From Nonomuraea gerenzanensis (GTDB lineage Bacteria; Actinomycetota; Actinomycetes; Streptosporangiales; Streptosporangiaceae): 64,000 nt of DNA. The stretch is from positions 8,618,001 through 8,682,000 of the forward strand of contig NZ_CP084058.1 of the NCBI RefSeq assembly GCF_020215645.1, given 5' to 3'. Both the position numbers and the translations under genes were made by a program. The notes beneath the pieces were generated by a model. It saw only the letters and a program-made list of their open reading frames with translations, was not told the origin of the DNA and did not search any database. Below, piece after piece: positions 43,405-52,032 of this stretch (its first letter is position 1; every line of letters starts with the position of its first letter).

Positions 43405-45633
43405 TCACCCGTCCGCCCTTCCGATGATCGTCAGCACGGTCGCGACGGCCGCCGCGGCGCGGCGCTCGTCCACGTCCGGCTCCCCCGCCCCCTCCTCACC
43501 ACGGCCCGACGAGCGGAGCCGCTCGCCGATGGCCCTGCGCTCCGGCGCGGCGAAGGCGCCGAACGTGCGGCGCAGCAGCGGCAGCACGTCCGTGAACTGC
43601 TCACCCGACAGCCCCGTCAGCCACCCGTCCACCAGCCCCAGCAGCCGCGGATCATGCACCAGCAACAACCCGCCCCCGGCCAGGAACCCCTCCACCCACG
43701 CCGCCGCCCGCGCCGGCGCCTGCCCCCTGGACATGGCCCTGGACATGCGGTCACCGGCGTCGTCCAGCTCACCGCAGTCGAGCAGAATCCGGGTGAGCCG
43801 CCCCTCGACGAGCCCGTGCAGGTCCTGCCGGTCGCTCATCCCCCGCAACGTGCCCAGCCACCGCCCGCGCGGCCCCGCCGGATCCCGCGCGGCCTCGTCG
43901 CCGGACAGGAGGGCGACGGCCGAGTGCACCGCGTCCACGTGCTTGAGCAGGTCGGCCGCCGCGTCGTCGGCCAGCCCCGTCACCGCCACCGGCAGCCCGA
44001 CGCAGATCCGCTCCAGCATCGAGCGCACGATCACCGCCAGCCCCGCCGCCGAGGTGCCGCGCACATCGCCGTACCGCTGGGCGCGCACCATCGCGGGCAG
44101 CGCCGCCATCAGGCCGGTGACGTCCGTGTCGAGGGCCGCCTTGGCCGACAGGGCCGCCAGCACGCCGGGCAGCGCCTCCGGCAGGTCCGCCAGCAGGCAG
44201 CGCTCCACCAGCGACGTCAGCTCGGCCAGCGCCGCCGACGGCTTCCCCGCCAGGTCCCTGGCCCGCTGCGCCGCCGCCCCGGCCACGGTGGTGCCGAGGG
44301 CGGCGTGCTCGATGAGCGCCAGGTCGTGCTCGGGCCGCCACCGCAGCGTCCACGTCTCCCTGAACGTGCCCTTGCCGCGCGCCTGCCCCGGCGTGCCCCA
44401 GCCCACCCCGAGCAGCGCCAGCCGGTGCAGCAGGTGGCTTCGGTCGAGGTCGAGGGGCTTGCGCAGGTCGAGGTCGAGCTCCCGGTCGAGGGCCTCCGGC
44501 TTGAGCTTGAGCCGCCGCTGCTGCTCACGCAGGTCGCGCTGCAACGGCACCATGGGGGTGCCGTCGCAGACCTGGCCGAGCCGGTCGCCGACCACCAGGC
44601 GCCGCTGGATCAGCTCCACCGCCAGGTCGTCACCCTCGCACAGGACCGCCCTGGCCGCCTCGGTGACCTCCCCCAGCCCGGCCAGCGGCCTGCCGCGCAG
44701 GGTGGCCAGGCCGTGCGCGAGCCGTACGGACTCGATGACGTGCGCCGACGACACCGCCAGCCCCTCCTCGCGCAGCACCCCCGCCGCCAGCGCCAGCCAC
44801 CGCTCCACCGGCCGGTCGGGCGCCTCGAACAGGTGGTGGTACCAGCCCGGCGAGGTGATGCCCGCGCCGTAGCCGCTCCACGAGGCCAGCCGCCCGTACG
44901 TCCACGGCACCCACGTCAGCTCCGCCTTCACCTTCGGCAGGCCGCGCAGCACCGCGTTGTCCGCCGCGACGGGCGGCAGCGGGCCGGTCAGCGCGGGCAC
45001 GTGCCAGGCGCCGCAGATCACCGCGATCCGCTCGTGGCCCTGCTTGAGGGCCGCGCGGAGGGTCTTGCGCATGTACGCCTCGCGCCTGGCCTCCCGCTCG
45101 TCCGGCCGGTACCCCTCGCGGACGGCGGCCATCGCCTCGGCGATCACCTCGAACGGCGTGTCTCCGGCGCGGTGCTCGACGACGTCCTCCCACCAGCGTT
45201 CCGGGTCGTCGTGACCGGCTGCGGCGGCCAGCGCGCCGATGGGGTCGGTCGGCACCTCCTGCGCGGGCTCGGCCTCGTCACGGTCGGCCACGGCGCGGTC
45301 GGCAGCCACGTCACGGTCTTCGGCCAGGGAGTGGGCGGCGGGCAGATCGCAGAAGCGCACCGGGATGCCCGCGGACGTGCCGTACAGGATCGCCTGCCAC
45401 TCGGGGGAGAACACCGCGAACGGCCAGAACGCGGCCCGTGTCGGCGCGCCCGGCACGTGCGCGAGCAGCGCGACCGGCGGCTCCAGGCCGGGGGCGAGCG
45501 CGACCAGGGCGTCGGCCTCCGGCGGGCCCTCGATGAGGATCGCGTCGGGACGCAGCCGCTCCAGCTCCCGCCGCACGGCCCGCGCTGAGCCCGGCCCGTG
45601 ATGCCGCACCCCCAGAATCGACACGGAGCTCAT
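43405..45633 (-). CDS. DUF5682 family protein
   Basis: 742 residues from ATG at 45633, overlapping the MoxR stop by four bases (ATGA). Start SSVSILGVRHHGPGSARAVR, then ILIEGPPEADALV, AVICGAWHVPALTG and WTYGRLASWSGYGAG are the repeated hallmarks of this family; the RHHGPGS and GAWH histidines resemble a metal or catalytic site as in TraB/PrgY-like (EreA/ChaN) folds, but I cannot prove enzymatic activity. The C-terminal half is helical. In actinomycetes this gene is regularly found with MoxR and VWA genes, as here. Function unknown. Confidence 0.82.
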   Translation of the reverse strand: MSSVSILGVRHHGPGSARAVRRELERLRPDAILIEGPPEADALVALAPGLEPPVALLAHVPGAPTRAAFWPFAVFSPEWQAILYGTSAGIPVRFCDLPAAHSLAEDRDVAADRAVADRDEAEPAQEVPTDPIGALAAAAGHDDPERWWEDVVEHRAGDTPFEVIAEAMAAVREGYRPDEREARREAYMRKTLRAALKQGHERIAVICGAWHVPALTGPLPPVAADNAVLRGLPKVKAELTWVPWTYGRLASWSGYGAGITSPGWYHHLFEAPDRPVERWLALAAGVLREEGLAVSSAHVIESVRLAHGLATLRGRPLAGLGEVTEAARAVLCEGDDLAVELIQRRLVVGDRLGQVCDGTPMVPLQRDLREQQRRLKLKPEALDRELDLDLRKPLDLDRSHLLHRLALLGVGWGTPGQARGKGTFRETWTLRWRPEHDLALIEHAALGTTVAGAAAQRARDLAGKPSAALAELTSLVERCLLADLPEALPGVLAALSAKAALDTDVTGLMAALPAMVRAQRYGDVRGTSAAGLAVIVRSMLERICVGLPVAVTGLADDAAADLLKHVDAVHSAVALLSGDEAARDPAGPRGRWLGTLRGMSDRQDLHGLVEGRLTRILLDCGELDDAGDRMSRAMSRGQAPARAAAWVEGFLAGGGLLLVHDPRLLGLVDGWLTGLSGEQFTDVLPLLRRTFGAFAAPERRAIGERLRSSGRGEEGAGEPDVDERRAAAAVATVLTIIGRADG

Positions 45634-46694
45634 GACACCTCGCGGCAGGCGCGGTAGAAGTCGCGCCAGTCGGAGCGCTCGCGCACCACCGTCTCCAGGT
45701 ACTCCCGCCACACCACCCGGTCCGACACCGGCTCCTGCACCACCGCGCCGACGATCCCGGCGGCCACGTCGGACGGCCGCAGCACCCCGTCGCCGAAGTG
45801 CGCGGCCAGGGCGATGCCGCTGGTCAGGACCGAGATGGCCTCCGCCGTGGACAGGGTGCCGCTCGGCGACTTGACCTTCGTGCGGCCGTCCTCGGTGACC
45901 CCCGTGCGCAGCTCCCTGAACACCGTCACCACCCGCCGGATCTCCGCCAGCCCCGTCGTCGTCTCCGGCAGCTCCAGGGAACGGCCGAGCTGGGCGACAC
46001 GGCGGGCGACGATGTCGACCTCCTCCTCGGCGGTGGCGGGGACCGGCAGCACGACGGTGTTGAAGCGGCGGCGCAGCGCGCTGGACAGCTCGTTGACGCC
46101 CCGGTCGCGGTCGTTGGCCGTGGCGATCACGTTGAAGCCGCGCTGCGCCTGCACCTCGCGGTTCAGCTCGGGGATGGGCAGCGTCTTCTCCGACAGCACG
46201 GTGATCAGGGCGTCCTGCACGTCGGACGGCATGCGGGTGAGCTCCTCGACCCGCGCCACCCGGCCCTCGGCCATCGCGCGCATCACGGGCGAGGGGGTCA
46301 GCGCGTCCATCGAGGGGCCCTCGGCCAGCAGCCTGGCGTAGTTCCAGCCGTACCGGACGGCCTCCTCCGCGGTGCCCGCGGTGCCCTGCACGAGCAGCGT
46401 CGAGTCGCCGCTGATCGCGGCGGCCAGGTGCTCCGACAGCCACGTCTTCGCGGTGCCCGGCACGCCGAGCAGCAGCAGCGCCCGGTCGGTGGCCAGCGTC
46501 GCCACGGCCACCTCGACGATGCGGCGGGCGCCGACGTACTTGGGTGTGATGTGCTCGCCGTCGCCCAGGATGTACGTGGTCACCGCCCACGGCGACAGCT
46601 TCCAGCCCGGCGGCCTGGGCCGGTCGTCGTCCTTGGCGAGGACGGCCAGCTCCTCGGCGTACTGGTCTTCCGCGTGCGGGCGCAGAACGGTCAT
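45630..46694 (-). CDS. MoxR-type AAA+ ATPase of the SWIM/DUF5682/VWA cassette
   Basis: 354 residues from ATG at 46694. Walker A is GVPGTAKTW (77-85), with Ala in place of the usual Gly of GTGKT. The Walker B region reads VARVEELTRM with Glu-Glu rather than Asp-Glu, and sensor 1 is VIATANDRDRG, with SSALRRRFN as arginine finger. These deviations from the first MoxR of this window indicate a separate subfamily. Starts within the DUF5691 stop (TGATG) and overlaps the DUF5682 start (ATGA). Expected to remodel the VWA protein using ATP. Confidence 0.9.
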   Translation of the reverse strand: MTVLRPHAEDQYAEELAVLAKDDDRPRPPGWKLSPWAVTTYILGDGEHITPKYVGARRIVEVAVATLATDRALLLLGVPGTAKTWLSEHLAAAISGDSTLLVQGTAGTAEEAVRYGWNYARLLAEGPSMDALTPSPVMRAMAEGRVARVEELTRMPSDVQDALITVLSEKTLPIPELNREVQAQRGFNVIATANDRDRGVNELSSALRRRFNTVVLPVPATAEEEVDIVARRVAQLGRSLELPETTTGLAEIRRVVTVFRELRTGVTEDGRTKVKSPSGTLSTAEAISVLTSGIALAAHFGDGVLRPSDVAAGIVGAVVQEPVSDRVVWREYLETVVRERSDWRDFYRACREVS

Positions 46695-48115
46695 CAGGAG
46701 AGCTCCTTGTACATGTCAGCACGGAAACGCAGCAGGGCGGCGACCTGCTGGACGGGCTCGGCGGGCGAGTAGTCCTCTGCCAGCTCGAACAGGGCCGGGT
46801 CGATGTGCTCGCCGGCCAGCTTGACCAGCTCGCCGAGGTTCCACGGCTGTGTGGTGTTCACCTTCACGATCTTGTTGAGCACGGCCGTCGCCAGGCCCTC
46901 GCGCCAGTGGGACGACACGCCGCCCAGCACCATGATCAACTGGCTGTCCAGGTCGTGGGCGCGCACGAACCGGGCGGCCAGCTCCTGCTGCTCCTGCGCA
47001 GGGAGCGATTCGAGCAGGTCCGCGATCGGGTCCCAGGCGAACATCGCCCGTGCCCACTCCGGGTCCCTCTGCAGCACGGCGGCCCTGACCCAGGCCGCCT
47101 TCACCTCGGCGTCCCAGTCGGGGATCCGCATGCCCAGCACGTCGTGCGGCCGTCCCCAGAAGGACAGGGGCGCGCGGGCGATGATCTGCTGCAGCCACCA
47201 GGCCCGCTCGCCGATGCCCCGGGGCGGCTTCGGCCGCACGCCGTCGCGCTCCATCGCCTTGTCGCAGGCCGCCGGCGCCTCGACGGCGATCACGTCCCCG
47301 CTGATGGTCACGCAGGCGCGCACCCGCTCGGCCATGCGCCGCGCCAGGCGGGAGCCGGGCAGGCGGGCCAGGAGGTTCGCGGCGGCCTGGCGCACCTCCC
47401 TGCGGCGGTCGTCCAGCGCCTGCTCCAGGAACGGCTCGTCGGCCATGCTCAGCCCGTCGGCCAGCACCTCCACGAACCCGGCCCGCTCGTCCGGCGTCTC
47501 CCGCTCCCAGGTGCTCTCCAGCAGCCGCCTGGCCTGCGCGGGGTCGGCCGCCCGCAGCACGCTCAGGTGCGCGCGCCGGTCGGCGGCGCCGCCCAGCTCC
47601 CAGGTCTCGCCCGTCGGCTCCTCCAGCAGGTACGCCCAGGCGGGGTTGAGCCCGGCCAGCCAACGGCCGCGCTGCCCGGCAAGGACGCCGAGATGCACCC
47701 TGATCGAACGGTCGCGGCGGCCTCGCTCCAGCAGCTCGGGCAGCACGTACGGGGGCACCCTGCGGCCGGTGGCGGCAGCTGCGGCCAGCCATTCGGGGAT
47801 CAGCCTCTCGTGCTCGCCGCCGAGCAGCCTGCCCAGCCGCTCGGCCGCCCGCCTTCCGACCGCTTCCCGCTCCTCGTCGGGCGCTACCTTCTGCTGCGGG
47901 TCGGGGCCGCCCTCCTGCGTGCCCGGCGCCTGCTCATCCGCCGCCCCTGGCGCTTGATTGCCCGTCGTCCCTGGCGCTTGATTGCCCGTCGCCACGCGGC
48001 GGCCCGCGCGGCGCCGCGCCACCTCGACGGCCGCCGCTTCGAGCAGGTCGCCAGGGTACGGTCTGCGGTCGGTGCCCACGAGTGCCGTCGAGGCCAGCTC
48101 GTCCCAGCCGGTCAC
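46694..48115 (-). CDS. DUF5691 family protein
   Basis: 473 residues from GTG at 48115, whose first bases overlap the SWIM stop (GTGA). It begins TGWDELASTALVGTDRRPYP, typical of DUF5691. The rest is a helical solenoid rich in HEAT-like helices (AHLSVLRAADPAQARRLLES; ALDDRRREVRQAAANLLARL), suggesting protein binding. A 24-bp tandem repeat yields GNQAPG units at about 42-57. The partner genes (SWIM, MoxR, DUF5682, VWA) are consistent with a scaffold role, but no biochemical function is established to my knowledge. Confidence 0.82.
   Translation of the reverse strand: MTGWDELASTALVGTDRRPYPGDLLEAAAVEVARRRAGRRVATGNQAPGTTGNQAPGAADEQAPGTQEGGPDPQQKVAPDEEREAVGRRAAERLGRLLGGEHERLIPEWLAAAAATGRRVPPYVLPELLERGRRDRSIRVHLGVLAGQRGRWLAGLNPAWAYLLEEPTGETWELGGAADRRAHLSVLRAADPAQARRLLESTWERETPDERAGFVEVLADGLSMADEPFLEQALDDRRREVRQAAANLLARLPGSRLARRMAERVRACVTISGDVIAVEAPAACDKAMERDGVRPKPPRGIGERAWWLQQIIARAPLSFWGRPHDVLGMRIPDWDAEVKAAWVRAAVLQRDPEWARAMFAWDPIADLLESLPAQEQQELAARFVRAHDLDSQLIMVLGGVSSHWREGLATAVLNKIVKVNTTQPWNLGELVKLAGEHIDPALFELAEDYSPAEPVQQVAALLRFRADMYKELS
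47945..47992. repeat. 24-bp in-frame tandem repeat in the DUF5691 gene
   Basis: Two nearly identical 24-bp copies (47945-47968 and 47969-47992, one mismatch at the end) encode repeated GNQAPG units. Confidence 0.8.
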
Positions 48116-49803
48116 AGGATCACCGCCGTTCCGTCGTCGTCCCAGGTCGTCAGGGGGCGCAGGCCCTGCGGCGTCCACTCGACCGCCACCGTGACCGGGT
48201 GACCGCCGGAGACGGCGATCAGCCGCCAGGGGTCGTGCGCGCGGGGGTGCAGCGGGAGGCCGCCGATGGCGGTGCGTCCGGGCACCACGCCTGCCAGGAC
48301 CAGCGGCCAGGACTCGGTCCACGGATCCTCGGCCAGCGCCCACGCCACCTCGTCGAGCGCCTCGTCGGGCGACATCCCGGGCGGCACGGTGGCGGATCGC
48401 GGGGTGCCGGACGCCGGGGAGGCCATCGCGGGCGCCGGGGTGGCGGTCGGAGATGGGCGGGAGGCTGCCCCAGCGCCGGGTGGCGAGATGGTGATCCCGG
48501 GCGCCGGAGTGGCGGTCGCGGAGGGCGTGACGGGGGCGTGGCGGGTGGCCACGAGGGCGCGGAGGGGGGCGGCGCCCGGGTAGTAGGTGAGGTCGGCGTC
48601 GATGGTCGTACCTGTGACCAGGGAGGCGTCCAGCGGCTGGCCCTGCGGCGCGAACGACAGGATGAGGGCGGGGCGGCCGGTGTGGCGGCCACGGAGCCAG
48701 ACGCGGCGGGCCGTCAGCCGGTCCTGTACCTCGTCGCGCCTGCCCAGCACGTCCCAGTGATCCCGCACCGGCGGCCCGGCCAGGACCTCTTCCCTTGTCA
48801 CAGGGAAGCCGGCGCGGATCAGGACGGTCTGGGCCAGGCCATCCGGCAGGTCGGCCCGGCGGCGGTAGGCGATGGCCAGCAGGTTGACGAGCGCGTACTC
48901 CTCCAGGAGCCGCCCCGGCCAGCCCTCCTCGGCACGCACCCGGGCCAGCCGCGACACGACGCCTGCCACGCCGGGCGCCTGGGCGTCGATGAGTCGCTTG
49001 GCCAGGCCGTCCCAGTCGTGCTCCTGCGCTCCCGCCAGGCCCTGCCGCACCTGGTCGGCCAGCCACCGCTCCAGCTCGGCCAGCCCGGCGGCGACCCGCT
49101 GATGACGTACGGACTCCACCCGCCCACCGGCCCCCGACCGGACGCCACTGCCCTGCCCGGCCCGTCCAGCGCCCATGCCGCCCTGCTCGGCGGGCCCCGG
49201 GCCCGTCCGGGCGTCGGAGCCAGCGCCGAGGACCGGATCCCCGGCCGGGCCCTGGGCTGAGGCCGAAGGCGGCGAGCCGTCGGCGGTGGCCGGCTGAGCG
49301 CGAGCACCCTCCTGAGAAGACCCCTCCGCGCGAGCACCTTCCCTACGGGCGGCCTCCACACGGGCGGCCTCCAGCCGGGCAGCCTCCAGCCGGGCAGCCT
49401 CCGCGCGGGCAGCCTCCAGCCGGGCCGCCGATTTGACCGCCCGTTCGGCGCGCCCATCCATCCATTCCGTCACCCACTGCGGCGCCGCCTCCGCATCAGG
49501 CACCCCATCGGCGGACCACAACAGCAGCAACCCCAGCGCATGCTTGCACGGAAACTTCCTGCTCGGGCAACTGCACCGATACGCGGGCTCGCTCAGATCA
49601 ACGGCCGCGAGGTAAGGCTTGGCACCGCTGCCCTTGCACTCCCCGTACAACACCGTGCCCGTAGTGCCGCGCAGCGACCACTTGCCGGCAGCCGCCACCC
49701 CTTGCGCCGCCTTCTGGGACGACGTGTCGGGCGCGAGGGCGAGCACCTGATCGCGGCTCCACCGTTCAATCACCTGCCGCAGACTAGCCAGGCTGACCGA
49801 CAT
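48112..49803 (-). CDS. SWIM zinc-finger protein, first gene of the MoxR/VWA cassette
   Basis: 563 residues from ATG at 49803. The SWIM motif CSCPSRKFPCKH has zinc ligands Cys77, Cys79, Cys86 and His88; SWIM domains bind DNA or protein. It is followed by a long Ala/Arg/Glu helix (124-160) made of five-residue repeats (ARLEA units) from a 15-bp DNA repeat, a Gly/Pro-rich linker, and a C-terminal globular region (about 230-560) with two beta-rich parts. A second Pro/Ala-rich spacer lies at about 430-475. Divergent from the cupin gene by 61 bases, so the cassette promoter must be in that spacer. Confidence 0.85.
   Translation of the reverse strand: MSVSLASLRQVIERWSRDQVLALAPDTSSQKAAQGVAAAGKWSLRGTTGTVLYGECKGSGAKPYLAAVDLSEPAYRCSCPSRKFPCKHALGLLLLWSADGVPDAEAAPQWVTEWMDGRAERAVKSAARLEAARAEAARLEAARLEAARVEAARREGARAEGSSQEGARAQPATADGSPPSASAQGPAGDPVLGAGSDARTGPGPAEQGGMGAGRAGQGSGVRSGAGGRVESVRHQRVAAGLAELERWLADQVRQGLAGAQEHDWDGLAKRLIDAQAPGVAGVVSRLARVRAEEGWPGRLLEEYALVNLLAIAYRRRADLPDGLAQTVLIRAGFPVTREEVLAGPPVRDHWDVLGRRDEVQDRLTARRVWLRGRHTGRPALILSFAPQGQPLDASLVTGTTIDADLTYYPGAAPLRALVATRHAPVTPSATATPAPGITISPPGAGAASRPSPTATPAPAMASPASGTPRSATVPPGMSPDEALDEVAWALAEDPWTESWPLVLAGVVPGRTAIGGLPLHPRAHDPWRLIAVSGGHPVTVAVEWTPQGLRPLTTWDDDGTAVIL
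49346..49430. repeat. 15-bp in-frame tandem repeat in the SWIM gene
   Basis: Five to six units with a CGGGCAGCCTCCAGC-like consensus start at 49346, 49361, 49376, 49391 and 49406, coding for ARLEA-type five-residue units in a predicted long helix. Confidence 0.85.
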
Positions 49804-49864
49804 TTCGCGCGAGAGCGGCGGCGACGGTGAGGCTTGTCCGGAAATATCCTCATAAACTCGGGGT

Positions 49865-50416
49865 GTGGAGTTGAGGAGCTACCCCGACGGGCCGTCCATC
49901 CAGGTGACCGACGAAGAGGCGGCGCTGAAGGCGTCCGGGTCGCTCGACGGCCAGGTCGTCCTCGACGACGGCCGCTTCCTGCGCAGGGACGTCACGGGCG
50001 AACCGGTCGCGTTCGTCGCGCGCCCGCCCGTCGCCGCCGCCCTCGACCTGCTCCCGCACCCCGAGGGCGGCTGGTTCAAGGAGACCTACCGGTCGCCTGT
50101 CACGTTCGTGCCGGACGGTTACCCCGGCCCCAGGGCCAGCGCCACCGCCATCTACTTCCTGCTGTGTCCGGGCGAGGAGTCCGTGCCGCACGTGGTCACG
50201 TCGGCGGAGATCTGGCTGTGGCACCGCGGCGGGCCGCTCGACCTGACGATCGGGGACGAGACGGTCGTCCTCGGTCCCGACGTCGAGCGCGGGCAGGTGC
50301 CGCAGGCTGTCGTGCCGGGCGGCGTGTGGCAGGCGGCGCGCCCGGCGGGCGACGCGGAGGTGCTGGTGAGCTGCGTGGTCTCGCCGGGCTTCGACTTCGC
50401 CGACTTCCGTGCCTGA
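49865..50416 (+). CDS. DUF985 cupin family protein
   Basis: 183 residues from GTG at 49865. The main body (about 57-180) is a DUF985 cupin: LLPHPEGGWFKETYRSP, SATAIYFLLCPGEES, VTSAEIWLWHRGGPLDLTIG and QAVVPGGVWQAARPAG. Related single-domain cupins bind a metal and small ligands, and some are sugar epimerase-like. Residues 1-55 are a short polar N-terminal extension. Divergent from the SWIM cassette. Its last eight bases overlap a small ORF of doubtful coding status. Substrate unknown. Confidence 0.85.
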   Translation: MELRSYPDGPSIQVTDEEAALKASGSLDGQVVLDDGRFLRRDVTGEPVAFVARPPVAAALDLLPHPEGGWFKETYRSPVTFVPDGYPGPRASATAIYFLLCPGEESVPHVVTSAEIWLWHRGGPLDLTIGDETVVLGPDVERGQVPQAVVPGGVWQAARPAGDAEVLVSCVVSPGFDFADFRA

Positions 50417-50570
50417 CGTCCGGCCGGCGCTGTTCGGCACGGCGCTCGTACGCTGGGCGGGCGAGTTCTCCGACCGGCACCGGCTGCCGGAGGGAGCGGT
50501 GCGACGGCTGATCGAGGTGGGTGCGGGAGCCGGTGGAGGAGGGTTTCCAGCACGACGTGGTGCGCCCTGA
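50409..50570 (+). pseudogene. Small ORF or decayed gene remnant after the cupin gene
   Basis: GTG at 50409 opens 53 codons starting PDVRPALFGTALVRWAGEFS and continuing DRHRLPEGAVRRLIEVG, which look like a normal protein helix-rich start. Past about codon 40 the frame turns into Gly-rich nonsense, while the next frame reads VREPVEEGFQHDVVRPDRRA, more protein-like. This pattern suggests a frameshift in a longer gene that has since been lost. It may also be a short real peptide coupled to the cupin gene. No family recognised. Confidence 0.35.
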
Positions 50571-50596
50571 CCGGCGAGCAGTGAACGCGGCGGCCG

Positions 50597-51337
50597 TCAG
50601 CCCTGCACGGTCGGGCGGATGACGATCTCCCCGATCTCCACGTCCGCGGGCTGCTCCACCGCGAAGGCGATGGCCCGGGCGACCGCCTCGGGCGCGATGC
50701 CCATCCGCTCCATGTCCCGCCGCACCTGCTCCCGCACCTCGGGATCATCGATCCAGTCGGCGAGCCCCGTGCGGACGTACCCGGGCGAGACCGCCGTCGT
50801 CCGCAGCACGCCGTCGGTCGACTCCTGCCGCAGCCCCTCCAGCAGCGTCCGCACCGCGTTCTTGGTGGCCGCGTAGACGGCCTGGGTGGGCACGATCTTC
50901 AGCCCGGACGTCGACACCGTCGTCACCAGATGCCCGTGCCCCTGGCGGCGGAACACCGGCAACGCCGCGGCGATGCCGTGCAGCACCCCGCGGAGGTTGA
51001 CGTCGATCATCGCCGACCAGCCGTCCACGTCGAGGTCCGCCACGGGGCCGGTCCTGGCGATGCCGGCGTTGCCCACCAGCACGTCCAGCCGCCCGAACTC
51101 ACTGACGGCCAGGGCGACGAGCCCTTCGAGATCCTCGCGGCGGGCCACGTCCGTGACGCGGACGGCGGCGCGACCGCCCGCCGAGCGGATGTCCCCCGCG
51201 ATCTCCTCAAGGCGCTCCGCACGCCGCGCACCGAGGACGACGGCCGCGCCCCGCTCGGCGAGCAGGCGCGCGGTGGCCTCGCCGATGCCGCTGCTCGCCC
51301 CGGTGACGACGACGACCTTGCCGCTGATGACAGACAT
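50597..51337 (-). CDS. SDR-family oxidoreductase
   Basis: 246 residues from ATG at 51337 with GGAGG nine bases upstream. Classical SDR: cofactor motif TGASSGIGEATA (12-23), NAG in VGNAGIARTG, catalytic Ser in TTVSTSGLK and YxxxK in AVYAATKNAVRTLL. Arg residues after the second strand suggest NADP(H). Divergent from a TetR gene; the spacer has two identical palindromes, so it is very probably controlled by that repressor. Substrate unknown; the regulator pair suggests a xenobiotic or signal-dependent reaction. Confidence 0.93.
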   Translation of the reverse strand: MSVISGKVVVVTGASSGIGEATARLLAERGAAVVLGARRAERLEEIAGDIRSAGGRAAVRVTDVARREDLEGLVALAVSEFGRLDVLVGNAGIARTGPVADLDVDGWSAMIDVNLRGVLHGIAAALPVFRRQGHGHLVTTVSTSGLKIVPTQAVYAATKNAVRTLLEGLRQESTDGVLRTTAVSPGYVRTGLADWIDDPEVREQVRRDMERMGIAPEAVARAIAFAVEQPADVEIGEIVIRPTVQG

Positions 51338-51360
51338 GGCGTACGACCTCCAGCTAGAAT

Positions 51361-51408
51361 GGACACGTGTCCGCTTACGTCTTCCACAGTAGCGGACACG
51401 TGTCCGCT
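51361..51408. promoter_or_regulatory. Twin 12-bp palindromic operators between SDR and TetR genes
   Basis: GGACACGTGTCC occurs at 51361-51372 and 51394-51405, 33 bp (three helical turns) apart. The second extends to a perfect 18-bp palindrome AGCGGACACGTGTCCGCT (51391-51408), and the first is followed by the same GCTTA-type flank. It is the predicted binding site of the neighbouring TetR protein, covering both promoters. Confidence 0.78.
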
Positions 51409-51434
51409 TAGCCAACCCACCATGCCGAGGACCG

Positions 51435-51989
51435 ATGAACCCACCTGCCCGCCGCCGCGCCGACGCGGCGGAGAACCGCGAGCGGATCATCGAGGTCGCG
51501 CGGGAGGTCGTCGCGAGCGCGGACGAGCTACGGCTGAACGAGATCGCCAAACGGGCGGGCGTCGGCCAGGGCACCCTCTACCGCCACTTCCCGACCAGGG
51601 AGCACCTGCTCGCCGAGGTCTACCGCAAGGACGTGGACGACCTCGTGGCCGCCGCCCCGGCACTGCTCGCCGAGCACGACCCGCTCACCGCCCTGACCCG
51701 CTGGCTGGCCAGGGTGGCCGACTACGCGCAGGTCAAGCGCGGCGTGCTGGCCGCCGTCGAGGCGGGGGTCTGGCGGGACCTGTCCGCGCACAGCCTCGGC
51801 CCCATCGGCGACGCGCTGACCACGCTGCTGGACGCCGGCAAGGCCGACGGGACAATCCGTCCCGACGTGGACGCCCGCGACCTCATCCTCCTGCTCGGCT
51901 ACCTGACCCGCCTGGAGCAGAGCGAGTGGGACACCCGCGCCCGGCACCTCCTGCGGGTCATCCTGGAGGGCGTACGCAGCCGCGGCTGA
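51435..51989 (+). CDS. TetR-family transcriptional regulator
   Basis: 184 residues from ATG at 51435. HTH is LNEIAKRAGVGQGTLYRHFP (about 35-54), followed by TREHLLAEVYRKDVDDL. The C-terminal domain is of the short TetR_C type. Divergent SDR gene and two palindromes in the 97-base spacer make a regulator-target pair. Ligand is probably related to the SDR substrate. Followed after 43 bases by the DUF1876 gene. Confidence 0.93.
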   Translation: MNPPARRRADAAENRERIIEVAREVVASADELRLNEIAKRAGVGQGTLYRHFPTREHLLAEVYRKDVDDLVAAAPALLAEHDPLTALTRWLARVADYAQVKRGVLAAVEAGVWRDLSAHSLGPIGDALTTLLDAGKADGTIRPDVDARDLILLLGYLTRLEQSEWDTRARHLLRVILEGVRSRG

Positions 51990-52032
51990 GCGCCCATGAG
52001 CATGAGCCGGGTTTGCGGGTAAGGGGCGGGAC

